From an uncultured Mycoplasmatota bacterium (GTDB lineage Bacteria; Bacillota_I; Bacilli_A; RF39; UBA660), in assembly GCA_947384645.1 (NCBI GenBank), contig CANDHX010000032.1, forward strand, positions 1-10,663: 10,663 nucleotides of DNA. Reading direction: 5' to 3'. The notes beneath the pieces were generated by a model. The model was not told the origin of the DNA and did no database searches. It saw only the letters and a list, made by a program, of their open reading frames with translations. Below, in pieces: positions 1 to 6,709 of the stretch. Within the stretch, counting starts at the first letter, position 1. Every line of letters starts with the position of its first letter. The position numbers and the translations under genes are program-made.

Positions 1-92
1 TAATTTGTTTTCCAGCTTCTAGTTTCAACTAATTACTTTTTTTCTTTTATGAGAGTGGCAAACGGCTCTGTTAAACTCAATACTTTCATCAT
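1..92 (-). pseudogene. ASCH-domain protein, 5' end, interrupted by an in-frame stop (partial)
   Basis: The minus strand starts at ATG 92-90 or, more likely, the second ATG 89-87, after a strong AAGGAG site at 98-103. The first 18 codons from the second ATG read MKVLSLTEPFATLIKEKK. They are followed by TAA at 35-33 and, in the same frame, LVETRSWKTN up to the window edge. This matches the start of ASCH-domain (PF04266) proteins, which typically read MKxLSxxxPxAxLIxxGxK followed by xxExRxWKTNYRG. The spacing fits that pattern without an indel, so a single substitution (for example AAA to TAA) explains the stop. ASCH proteins have a PUA-like fold and are thought to bind RNA or modified nucleotides. 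The rest of the gene lies outside the window. The stop probably inactivates the gene; a sequencing error in the adjacent A-rich stretch is the alternative. Confidence 0.75.
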
Positions 93-97
93 TTTGG

Positions 98-103
98 CTC
101 CTT
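98..103 (-). promoter_or_regulatory. Ribosome binding site of the ASCH gene
   Basis: AAGGAG on the minus strand lies 8 nt before the ATG at 89-87 and 5 nt before the ATG at 92-90. It begins only 4 nt after the stop codon of the small upstream frame (TAG, 110-108). This suggests the two frames were cotranscribed. Confidence 0.7.
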
Positions 104-107
104 AAAA

Positions 108-332
108 CTATACTTCTACTAATTTTTTAGAAAGAAGTTCTATAATGATATTTATTTTATTCATAACTTCTATATATGAAATATTCTTAGCATATTCCTT
201 TTTATTTTTAAAATTTTCAAAATTATGTTTTAATCTATCACTTATCTTTATGGCTTTAAAATTATTTTTAATCTTATCAATATCAAATTCTATATTTCTT
301 CTTTTGCCATAAGCAATTGTTCCTTTCTCCAT
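108..332 (-). CDS. Small hypothetical protein (74 aa), start uncertain, possibly a gene remnant
   Basis: This is a lysine-, isoleucine- and asparagine-rich, mostly helical-looking protein with no signal peptide, membrane segment or family I recognise. The only ATG is at 332-330. It has no purine-rich site before it, and a TATAAT sequence (336-341) lies just 3 nt upstream, so a transcript from that box would miss the start codon. The same frame stays open upstream to a TAA at 440-438, adding about 35 plausible residues (including the stretch LKYLSYDVPFSIQKCYNF) but no standard start codon. It may therefore be the C-terminal remnant of a longer gene. It ends 4 nt before the ribosome binding site of the ASCH gene, which argues for a real operon partner. 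The start codon sits in one arm of a perfect inverted repeat (318-366). Confidence 0.4.
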   Translation of the reverse strand: MEKGTIAYGKRRNIEFDIDKIKNNFKAIKISDRLKHNFENFKNKKEYAKNISYIEVMNKINIIIELLSKKLVEV

Positions 333-366
333 AAAATTATAACATTTTTGTATGGAGAAAGGAACA
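318..366. repeat. Perfect 16-bp inverted repeat with 17-nt spacer
   Basis: The left arm TGTTCCTTTCTCCATA (318-333) is the exact reverse complement of the right arm (351-366). The AT-rich 17-nt spacer contains an extended -10 sequence, TGTTATAAT, on the minus strand (336-344). Transcribed RNA would form a stable hairpin hiding the ATG of the small frame at 332. Neither orientation is followed by a clear U-tract, so this is not a typical terminator. It could be an operator, a regulatory hairpin, a mobile-element remnant, or the scar of a template-switch mutation that copied the gene start in inverted orientation. Confidence 0.85.
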
Positions 367-557
367 TCATAACTTAAATATTTTAAAATTCTTTTTGAAC
401 TACAGAGATTTTCCTTTTTAAATTGATTTATATAGATTTACAACTTTTTTCACAGTTTAATAAATCTTCCAGTATCAATTGTCGTTTTAAAAAGTTCTCT
501 TTATAATGCTATTATATTATTTTAAATTCTTATATATCATTTTTATTATTTATCGAC

Positions 558-1898
558 TCATTCTCTTAAGCTTATTTTAACTATTCTATCGGTTTCATAA
601 ACATCGATATCAAAGTACTCTATGTAATTTTCGTAATGTTCTTTTTTTATAGGAAGATAATCGTGGAGATAATCGGTTTTATATTTGGAAGGTATTGTAA
701 AATCCTCTTTGGAGCATTCAAGCTTGTTTTTAATATAAAAATTCATCTCGTCATATTTTTTAGCTACATTATCATAGATGTATATATTCGAGCACAGTAT
801 TAGAAAGACGGCTACCTGCCATATATTGCCTAAAAATTCGTTAGGAAAAATGTGGTCATACAGTTCTATTATCAAAAGTATGTCTAGCAAATATAGAATA
901 GTCGTGCTCGCATAGGATATGTTTCCCAATAGCGATAAAAATACTATATAAACTATTTTAAAAATAAAGTAGAAAGCAATGTTTTGTTTAAAGACTCGAC
1001 TCGTCGATATGTTGATTAAAATATAAAAGGTACTCAATATAAATAAACAGTAAGTTATATAGTTTATATAAATAGAACTAGATAATAGCGAAGAAAAGAG
1101 GTATGAACTTATTCCTGTGATAGCAAATATTGCTCCCATTTGACGACCATTTAATAATACTTTTACTGAGCTGAAAAGGGCAAGGGCAGAGAAAATTAGA
1201 ATTATTAAAAAGTTGGTTTCTGTGATTTTAGGTATGAATTCTTCTAAGAGATTGTGAGAAAATCCTCGATAGTTTAAGACGGTCGTGAATGAGGCAACTA
1301 CTAGGCCGATTACTTCCCCTAATATCAAATAGAAGTATTTTGGACTTTTAAAACCTTCTTTTATTTCTTTCAAAACATACACTAGACTTATTATAAATAT
1401 GGAGAAAGCATAAGTCGTGTTTAGCGAAGAAAAAGCTAGACCTAATATTAGAAGTATGAAAGAATTCATTTTGGTAACGTCGTTTTTCTTTATCATATAA
1501 ATAAATGATAGTGAAAAAAGAGAGCTGATCATATGTACTGCAAAGCCTTCAATACTAATGAATGCTTCGCTATAGAATGTATTATCTATTAATATGAATA
1601 AAAATAAAGAAAGATATAAAAGACAAGTATTTTTTTTATTCACTATGTTGTTCATAAGAAGAAATATAATGGTTGTGCATGCTGCAGTTAAAAGAATTTT
1701 AAGAATTTTATATTTTGTAAATAGTGCTATTATAAAGTTTGGTATAATTCCCAGATTTGCTATATTTAAAAATTCCGATATTGTTTCTACCTTTTGAAGT
1801 GACCAGGCGATGTCTTTGCCAAATATTGGAAATAAGTATGCCAATGCCGAAATCAAGGCAAATACTATGATAATTTTTAGTACATCTATTTTCTTCAT
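558..1898 (-). CDS. Polytopic membrane protein, possibly GT-C / DUF6056-like glycosyltransferase
   Basis: A 446-residue integral membrane protein with about a dozen hydrophobic segments from residue 7 to about 375, then a hydrophilic C-terminal tail of about 70 residues rich in Tyr, Lys, Asp and Glu. The first loop after TM1 holds a short acidic/aromatic motif (GKDIAWS, residues 27-33). Its position resembles the Asp-containing first loop of GT-C membrane glycosyltransferases and DUF6056 proteins, which move sugars from lipid-linked donors. That link rests on topology and style only. The start is supported by AGGGGAG (1904-1910), 5 nt before the ATG. The gene is divergent from the dGTPase-like gene, with a possible extended -10 (TGCTAAAAT, 1917-1925). 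I see no convincing terminator after its TGA. An uncharacterised polysaccharide exporter or other transporter is the alternative. Confidence 0.8.
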   Translation of the reverse strand: MKKIDVLKIIIVFALISALAYLFPIFGKDIAWSLQKVETISEFLNIANLGIIPNFIIALFTKYKILKILLTAACTTIIFLLMNNIVNKKNTCLLYLSLFLFILIDNTFYSEAFISIEGFAVHMISSLFSLSFIYMIKKNDVTKMNSFILLILGLAFSSLNTTYAFSIFIISLVYVLKEIKEGFKSPKYFYLILGEVIGLVVASFTTVLNYRGFSHNLLEEFIPKITETNFLIILIFSALALFSSVKVLLNGRQMGAIFAITGISSYLFSSLLSSSIYINYITYCLFILSTFYILINISTSRVFKQNIAFYFIFKIVYIVFLSLLGNISYASTTILYLLDILLIIELYDHIFPNEFLGNIWQVAVFLILCSNIYIYDNVAKKYDEMNFYIKNKLECSKEDFTIPSKYKTDYLHDYLPIKKEHYENYIEYFDIDVYETDRIVKISLRE

Positions 1899-1968
1899 AT
1901 AAACTCCCCTAATCTAATTTTAGCATATTACAAGATTTTGTGGTATACTTTTTTTAGGTGAGTATTAT
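1899..1968. promoter_or_regulatory. Divergent promoter region between the membrane protein and dGTPase-like genes
   Basis: On the plus strand an extended -10, TGGTATACT (1941-1949), has a weak -35 TTAGCA (1920-1925) at 18 bp. Transcription would start near 1956, at or within the AGGTGAG ribosome site (1956-1962), so the leader is about 13 nt. On the minus strand TGCTAAAAT (1917-1925) is a candidate extended -10 for the membrane protein, with no recognisable -35. The minus -10 and plus -35 overlap, so the two promoters probably compete for polymerase. Confidence 0.6.
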
Positions 1969-3096
1969 ATGGACTTGAGAAGTATTATGTTAAATAACGA
2001 AAAATATTTATCTGATTATGCAACTTTAGATAAGGATGCTATCAGGTTAGACGAATTTGAAGAGGATTTTAGGCCTAATTTCTTTAGAGATACCGATAGA
2101 ATAATACATTCTTTATCTTATACTAGGTATATCGATAAGACGCAAGTTTTTACCCATTGGCAAAACGACAATATTAGTAGAAGAATTATACACGTACAAC
2201 TCGTCGCTAAGATTGCTAGAACTATTGGCAGAGCTCTTTCTTTAAATGAGGATTTAATTGAGGCAATTGCCTTGGGGCACGATATAGGGCATGTACCTTT
2301 TGGTCATCCTGGAGAAGCTATTTTAGATAAAATCAGTATGAAATACGAAGGAGAACATTTTGCCCACAATGTCGAGAGCGTTCGAGAGTTGATGTGTTTA
2401 GAGAACAATGGAAAAGGAACCAATATTACGGTGCAAGTTTTAGATGGCATTTTGTGTCACAATGGAGAATTCGTCTTGGGCGAATATAGACCTCAGAAGA
2501 AGACACTCGAAGAGTTTTTGTACGATTACAACGAATGTTATAAAAATAGTGAACACATTAAACAATTAGTTCCTATGACGCTAGAAGGTTGTGTGGTTCG
2601 AATATCGGATTTAATAGCTTATTTGGGTCGTGATATCGAGGATGCTATAAGGGTAAAAGTTTTAGACCCTCGTTCGATACCTTCAGTGATATCAGATGTT
2701 TTAGGAAAGACAAATAGAGAGATAGTCAACACTATAATAGTCGACATAGTTCAAAACAGTTTTGGCAAGCCATATATTAAGCTTTCCGATAAAATATATA
2801 AGGCGATAAAAGACTTAAAGGATTTCAATTATAAAAATATATATTCTAAAGCCAATACTAAAGCTTCGTTAAAATATTATGAAAATGTATTTAATGAGTT
2901 GTTTTTATACTATAAAGATAATATCGATAATGAAGATAATTCGATTAACCGAGTATTTCTCCATTCTATGGACAAGGATTATTTAGAAAAAACTAGTGTA
3001 AATAGAAAGGTTATCGATTATTTGGCGGGTATGACAGATGAGTTTATTTTAAAAGAATACGAACTTATGAAAAATCCAGAGACTAGTGCACACTAA
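1969..3096 (+). CDS. dgt: dGTP triphosphohydrolase-like HD-domain protein
   Basis: A 375-residue cytosolic protein of the Dgt/dGTPase-like HD family, which hydrolyses dNTPs to the deoxynucleoside and triphosphate. The N-terminal part has the family pattern around RDTDRIIHSLSYTRYIDKTQVF (residues 40-61). Metal ligands are visible: H75 (in RRIIHVQ), H104 and D105 (in ALGHDIGH) and D214 (in RISDLIAY). H108 and the following FGHPGE stretch complete the usual active-site loop. An HD-associated C-terminal region follows. The length fits the shorter dGTPase-like branch. AGGTGAG (1956-1962) lies 6 nt before the ATG. The gene is monocistronic, with an extended -10 promoter and a terminator that begins at its stop codon. 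Whether it prefers dGTP or acts on several dNTPs cannot be read from the sequence. Confidence 0.93.
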   Translation: MDLRSIMLNNEKYLSDYATLDKDAIRLDEFEEDFRPNFFRDTDRIIHSLSYTRYIDKTQVFTHWQNDNISRRIIHVQLVAKIARTIGRALSLNEDLIEAIALGHDIGHVPFGHPGEAILDKISMKYEGEHFAHNVESVRELMCLENNGKGTNITVQVLDGILCHNGEFVLGEYRPQKKTLEEFLYDYNECYKNSEHIKQLVPMTLEGCVVRISDLIAYLGRDIEDAIRVKVLDPRSIPSVISDVLGKTNREIVNTIIVDIVQNSFGKPYIKLSDKIYKAIKDLKDFNYKNIYSKANTKASLKYYENVFNELFLYYKDNIDNEDNSINRVFLHSMDKDYLEKTSVNRKVIDYLAGMTDEFILKEYELMKNPETSAH

Positions 3097-3125
3097 AAAA
3101 AGGATAGCTTATCGTTATCCTTTTT
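3097..3125. terminator. Bidirectional intrinsic terminator between convergent genes
   Basis: The stem is AAAAAGGATA (3097-3106) with TATCCTTTTT (3116-3125), around a 9-nt loop. The A-run on one side and T-run on the other give a U-tract on either strand. It directly follows the dGTPase-like stop (TAA 3094-3096) and lies about 110 nt downstream of the YihY-type gene, so it can serve both. Confidence 0.85.
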
Positions 3126-3233
3126 AAGTACTACTCTTCAATTACATAAATCGTAATAATTTCTTATTATTAGTAATCGAAAACATAGCGTACACTAAGT
3201 AATACTCGTGTGTACAATATTATTTTAGTTTTC

Positions 3234-4094
3234 TTAATTTTTTTTATGTTGGTTTTTTTTGGAAGCTTTGATAGCTTCTAATTCTCTAGTCTTTTCTATT
3301 GCATATGGTTCTTCTTTATGGTTTATTCCCATTCCAATTACAAAAATCGTCGCTAGAATGTAGACCCAAATCATCAGAATTGCAATGTTTGAAAGACTAC
3401 TATAATATATGTTATAATTGGCAAAATGTCCTACGTAATATAAGTATATCTCAGTAGAAACCATCCATCCTATTGTCGTAAATAGAGAACCTAAATTGAC
3501 GTAAGCACTGGGAATTTCTTTATCCGGGGCGATAGTATATAATATTTTTATAAATATAAATACCGTAAACCACGAAAAAGGCGTTTTTAAAAAATTTAAT
3601 ATGTGATAAATTTCCCTTTGACCCGACACATCTTTGATGAGATTGAGAAGGAAATTACCGAAAATTGGTACTAGTATTATGAAGAGGAAAAGCATTATCA
3701 GAATGAACACCATTATTATAGATTTTACTCTTCGCTCTAGAAAAGGTTTTTGTTCTATCCCATAAATGCTATTGGCCGTTACAATAATCGAATTCATTCC
3801 GTTTGAAGCGATGTAGATACCGACGACTAAGAGTGTTAGCATTCCAAATGAGAACTCGCTATCCGTTATAGCAGGTGTAAGTAAGCTTATTATGGTATCG
3901 TTCGATGTTATGTTAAAATAAGAGGTAATATCGTTTACCGATATAGACATAAAGCTTACTATGTACATTATAATCGTGATAGTCGGTACGAGCGATAAGA
4001 TGAAGAAAAAGGCCAATTGACCTGGTAGTATGGTCATATCTGGTCTTTTTAGTGTGTCCATCACGTTTTTCATAAAACTTTTAAATCTTGTCAT
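3234..4094 (-). CDS. YihY/virulence factor BrkB family membrane protein
   Basis: A 286-residue inner-membrane protein with about six transmembrane segments. Family hallmarks are PGQLAFFFILSLVPT near residues 24-38 and, in the second half, KILYTIAPDKEIP, GSLFTTIGWMVSTEIYLYYV and ANYNIYYSSL, then ILMIWVYIL and a glycine-rich last helix. The family was once misnamed RNase BN; its real function is unclear, with transport or envelope roles suggested. The start overlaps the upstream receptor gene by 14 nt (4081-4094), and its ribosome site GAGG (4101-4104) lies 6 nt before the ATG inside that gene, so translation is probably coupled. It is the last gene of a three-gene operon, with the bidirectional terminator at 3097-3125 downstream. 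The C-terminus is a short Lys-rich cytoplasmic tail. Confidence 0.92.
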   Translation of the reverse strand: MTRFKSFMKNVMDTLKRPDMTILPGQLAFFFILSLVPTITIIMYIVSFMSISVNDITSYFNITSNDTIISLLTPAITDSEFSFGMLTLLVVGIYIASNGMNSIIVTANSIYGIEQKPFLERRVKSIIMVFILIMLFLFIILVPIFGNFLLNLIKDVSGQREIYHILNFLKTPFSWFTVFIFIKILYTIAPDKEIPSAYVNLGSLFTTIGWMVSTEIYLYYVGHFANYNIYYSSLSNIAILMIWVYILATIFVIGMGINHKEEPYAIEKTRELEAIKASKKNQHKKN

Positions 4095-6108
4095 TTTTGT
4101 CCTCGATAGCTAAAGTTTTGTTCTCTTTCATCTTTTCGGTAGCTTCGTTTATAGCGTCACCTATGAGCTTTAAGTCGTCTTCTATAATGCTAAATCCGAC
4201 AGCTGCTTCTTTATCATAAGGCAAGTTCTTAAACTCTTTTCCGAGTTTTTTGATATAGCTTATTATCTGTTTTTCGTTATATCCCACTAAATAAATCGTA
4301 AATTCGTTTCCGTCGGTTCTCATAATTTCTGAGTTATCAAGTTGAGTCTTAATAAGTGCATTAGCGGCTGCTTGGATTTGTTTATCCCCTTCTATGTAAC
4401 CGTAGATGTCGTTTATCTCTTGTATTCCATTTAAATCTATTATTATCAAGGCTTGAGGATAAATAGTATTTTGATTCCAAATAGGAATGTTTTCGTTAAG
4501 GTAGTTACGATTTTTTAGAGAAGTCAAGATGTCTATGTATTTCATCTTATCGCTTCTTTTAATTTTTTTCCTCTTAAAAGCTCGTTTTCCTATTTTATAT
4601 GAAACATATATTACAAATGTTATTCCCAGTATAATGAGGACAGCATATTTAGTAATTTTATAAATTAGTGAACCAGAGGCAATCGAACGATTATAATCGT
4701 CTAGACCTGTATATAGCATCTCATTTTTATCGATGACATTTATATAATATGTTAAGAGTCTATTAAACATCGTATCGTTGTTCGATTGAAAGTCTAAAGT
4801 TATTTCGCTTTGTTCTCTAAACCTTTCATTTATGTTGTTATTGTTTTCTTTATATACTAAATAATTTCCATAGTCCATGGCTACAATGCCGTCATTTTTA
4901 AATATTTTTTTCAAGTCTTTTTCATCTTTATAGGTTTCTTGCTTTAAACCTTTGGAATTCAAAAAGTTGCTGATTAGCGAATTTTCTTTTACATATATCG
5001 TCTCATTTGAAATCGTATTTATAGAATTATAAACCCTTTTATCTTTATTAGACATTACAAAGCTTACATCCACCGTGTATGGAGATTTAATGGTTTCCAT
5101 ATTGGTATTTAGAGCATAATAGTTTAAAAATAAGTCGACATTGCCTTTGTTTATTTCTTTAGTGAATTTATCGAACTTGGTATATTCGTCGTATTCGAAT
5201 GTGATACCACTAAATTCTTCGAATTCTTTGATGTATTTACTTATTATTCCCCCATATACTCCACCAGTCTTAATGTCATATGGTTCATTTGTTAAAAAAC
5301 CATAGCGATACTTTTTCTTATTGATGACGTCCATTTCTTTTTGAGTTATTTTTAATTTTTCTGTAAAGATATTATACTCGGTTTTATTAAAAGACTTTTT
5401 GAAGCTATCTTTTTCCCATTTATTAAAGAATTTTTTCAAAATAGAGTTTAATACTTCATTCTCGGAAGCTTGCATATAGTAGTAATCTTTTATATCGCTT
5501 AAGTGATAGCATATCGTATACAAGTTATCTAATATGACATCTAAATATTCGAATCTAGGTACTATTATATAAGCAATATCTCCATTTTTTAAGGCTTCTA
5601 ATAGTTCGTTTTTGTTTTCAAAATTTTTGAGTGTCAATGATGTTCCGTTTAGAAATTTTTTTAATGTATCGTCATCTTTGTTTAAATATCCTATAGTTCC
5701 CTCAATATTTTTAAGAGACGACATGGCCTTGTACTCTTTTCCAACTAGACAATAGTGGTCTATATAAAACAATTTAGCGTTTTCTGGCAAAGTTGAGCCT
5801 TTGGTTAGTGAAAGTCCTTGGAATGTCGAGTTTACTGAGCCAGTTACTATGTTAAAAGAAAGCGAATTTTCTTTTTCGAAGTTATCCAAAAAGTCGTAGT
5901 AAACACCAACTCCGTCTCTACCAAAAATATTGGAGTCGTTTAAAACGTTAATCGAGATCAAATTCGATTTATTGTCTATGATGTATTTTTTTTCAGTTAC
6001 TGTGAAGGCATCCTTATCTTGAGTTATTCTATAGATAATCGTTCCACCGATTCCTAAAATCAAAATTAGACAAAAAACAGCTAAAATAATATTTCTTTTC
6101 TTTCTCAT
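4081..6108 (-). CDS. Membrane receptor with tandem solute-binding (SBP3-like) domains and degenerate GGDEF domain
   Basis: A 675-residue protein: TM1 about residues 7-26; an extracytoplasmic region with two periplasmic-binding-protein-like modules (about 50-215 and 265-470, the second the clearer SBP_bac_3 match); TM2 about 487-506; a basic linker; and a GGDEF-type domain about 523-665. The GGDEF domain keeps DILTSLKNR, IDLNGIQEINDIYG and the EGD turn, but its signature reads DGNEF (residues 599-603). The first Gly and the metal-binding acidic residue are replaced by Asp and Asn. Diguanylate cyclase activity is therefore doubtful; it may sense a small solute and signal through protein contact or as a nucleotide-binding dimer. 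The start is ATG 6108-6106, preceded by AAGTGGTG (6115-6122) at 6 nt; a GTG at 6120 has no such site. It follows the first operon gene by 16 nt and overlaps the YihY-type gene. Confidence 0.9.
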   Translation of the reverse strand: MRKKRNIILAVFCLILILGIGGTIIYRITQDKDAFTVTEKKYIIDNKSNLISINVLNDSNIFGRDGVGVYYDFLDNFEKENSLSFNIVTGSVNSTFQGLSLTKGSTLPENAKLFYIDHYCLVGKEYKAMSSLKNIEGTIGYLNKDDDTLKKFLNGTSLTLKNFENKNELLEALKNGDIAYIIVPRFEYLDVILDNLYTICYHLSDIKDYYYMQASENEVLNSILKKFFNKWEKDSFKKSFNKTEYNIFTEKLKITQKEMDVINKKKYRYGFLTNEPYDIKTGGVYGGIISKYIKEFEEFSGITFEYDEYTKFDKFTKEINKGNVDLFLNYYALNTNMETIKSPYTVDVSFVMSNKDKRVYNSINTISNETIYVKENSLISNFLNSKGLKQETYKDEKDLKKIFKNDGIVAMDYGNYLVYKENNNNINERFREQSEITLDFQSNNDTMFNRLLTYYINVIDKNEMLYTGLDDYNRSIASGSLIYKITKYAVLIILGITFVIYVSYKIGKRAFKRKKIKRSDKMKYIDILTSLKNRNYLNENIPIWNQNTIYPQALIIIDLNGIQEINDIYGYIEGDKQIQAAANALIKTQLDNSEIMRTDGNEFTIYLVGYNEKQIISYIKKLGKEFKNLPYDKEAAVGFSIIEDDLKLIGDAINEATEKMKENKTLAIEDKNDKI

Positions 6109-6124
6109 AATAAACACCACTTAA

Positions 6125-6598
6125 TCATTTATTAGCATTATTCGACCAAGAAATAGTCGCAGCTCCAGCACTTCTATAGCCAATCATAGGAAATTTGGCA
6201 TCGGACTCTTCTAAATTGCTCTTGGTAATCAAAAATTGAAGTGCATAGAAATTGAGATAATCTTCAGAGAAAAATTCTAAACAATTGATAGCAGCGTTTT
6301 TTACTTCTTCGATGGTCGCTTCGTTTTGGAAGTCGATGTTATAATATATTATTTTTCCTCTAACGTCAATTTTTACATCTGATACTTTTGGCATTTCAAG
6401 AATTTTGCTCTCCATTTCGCCTATTTTACCTTCATCAACTCTTACATCTTCTATTCCGTTTAGACGGTTACCGTATTTGTCGTTAGTCGAGCTTTTAACG
6501 ACGTATCCAGCTAGCAATGCTAAAATGATTGCAATACAAACCAAAGCTATCCCCATTAAAATTACAAAAACCCTATTCTCTTTGTAGAATTTTTTCAT
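6125..6598 (-). CDS. Single-span membrane-anchored protein of unknown function (157 aa)
   Basis: The protein has a short basic N-terminus (MKKFYKENR), one strong transmembrane segment (about residues 10-31) and a hydrophilic domain of about 125 residues, probably outside the cell. The domain has a plausible alpha/beta core (VSDVKIDVRGKIIYYNIDF, residues 72-90, then a helix about 94-110) and ends in an aromatic stretch with IGYRSAGAATISWSNN. I do not recognise the family. The ATG at 6598 is chosen because it follows AGAGGTGG. The upstream in-frame ATG at 6625 lies in the -10 box and cannot be in the transcript. It is the first gene of the operon with the receptor and the YihY-type protein. The context suggests an envelope or accessory role to the receptor, but this is only inference. 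Confidence 0.85.
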   Translation of the reverse strand: MKKFYKENRVFVILMGIALVCIAIILALLAGYVVKSSTNDKYGNRLNGIEDVRVDEGKIGEMESKILEMPKVSDVKIDVRGKIIYYNIDFQNEATIEEVKNAAINCLEFFSEDYLNFYALQFLITKSNLEESDAKFPMIGYRSAGAATISWSNNANK

Positions 6599-6602
6599 TA
6601 AG

Positions 6603-6610
6603 CCACCTCT
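6603..6610 (-). promoter_or_regulatory. Ribosome binding site that decides the operon's first start codon
   Basis: AGAGGTGG on the minus strand ends 4 nt before the ATG at 6598-6596, with its AGAGGT part 6 nt away. It resembles the 3' part of the AAGGAGGTGA consensus. It supports the 157-residue product over a form nine residues longer. Confidence 0.8.
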
Positions 6611-6623
6611 TTTATATGTACAC

Positions 6624-6652
6624 ATTATACTACATTATATTAAACGTGTCAA
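6624..6652 (-). promoter_or_regulatory. Perfect SigA-type promoter of the receptor operon
   Basis: On the minus strand TTGACA (6652-6647) and TATAAT (6629-6624) are separated by exactly 17 bp, a full consensus match. Transcription should begin near 6617, giving a leader of about 20 nt. No operator-like dyad is obvious over it, so strong constitutive expression is the simplest reading. Confidence 0.9.
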
Positions 6653-6680
6653 AGAACATGAACTCTTTAAAAAGTATTTA

Positions 6681-6709
6681 AAAACGGCGAATTTTAAGTT
6701 CGCTCGTTT
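6681..6709 (-). terminator. Intrinsic terminator of the glycosyltransferase gene
   Basis: The minus-strand stem AAACG + bulged A + GCGAA pairs with TTCGC + CGTTT around a 7-nt loop, ending in a short T-run. The 5' arm overlaps the stop codon (TAA 6710-6708). It lies between this gene and the promoter of the next operon, so the two units are separate. Confidence 0.7.

Noticed and set aside
318..366. Phase-variable invertible promoter
   Set aside because: A -10 box lies between perfect inverted arms, but the 17-nt spacer is much shorter than known invertible promoter segments and no invertase is in the window.
1594..1797. Plus-strand open frame inside the polytopic membrane protein gene
   Set aside because: It is a mirror of the hydrophobic codons on the minus strand, with no translation signal.
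3190..3215. Hairpin GTACAC/GTGTAC after the YihY-type gene
   Set aside because: It has only 6 bp with a 14-nt loop and no U-tract; the bidirectional terminator at 3097-3125 explains the ends better.
6109..6120. GTG start at 6120 for the receptor
   Set aside because: It has no ribosome site at suitable distance, whereas the ATG at 6108 has AAGTGGTG 6 nt upstream and gives a typical basic N-terminus before TM1.
6599..6625. Longer N-terminus for the one-span membrane protein (start at 6625)
   Set aside because: The codon lies within the -10 box of the operon promoter, so it is upstream of the expected transcript start.
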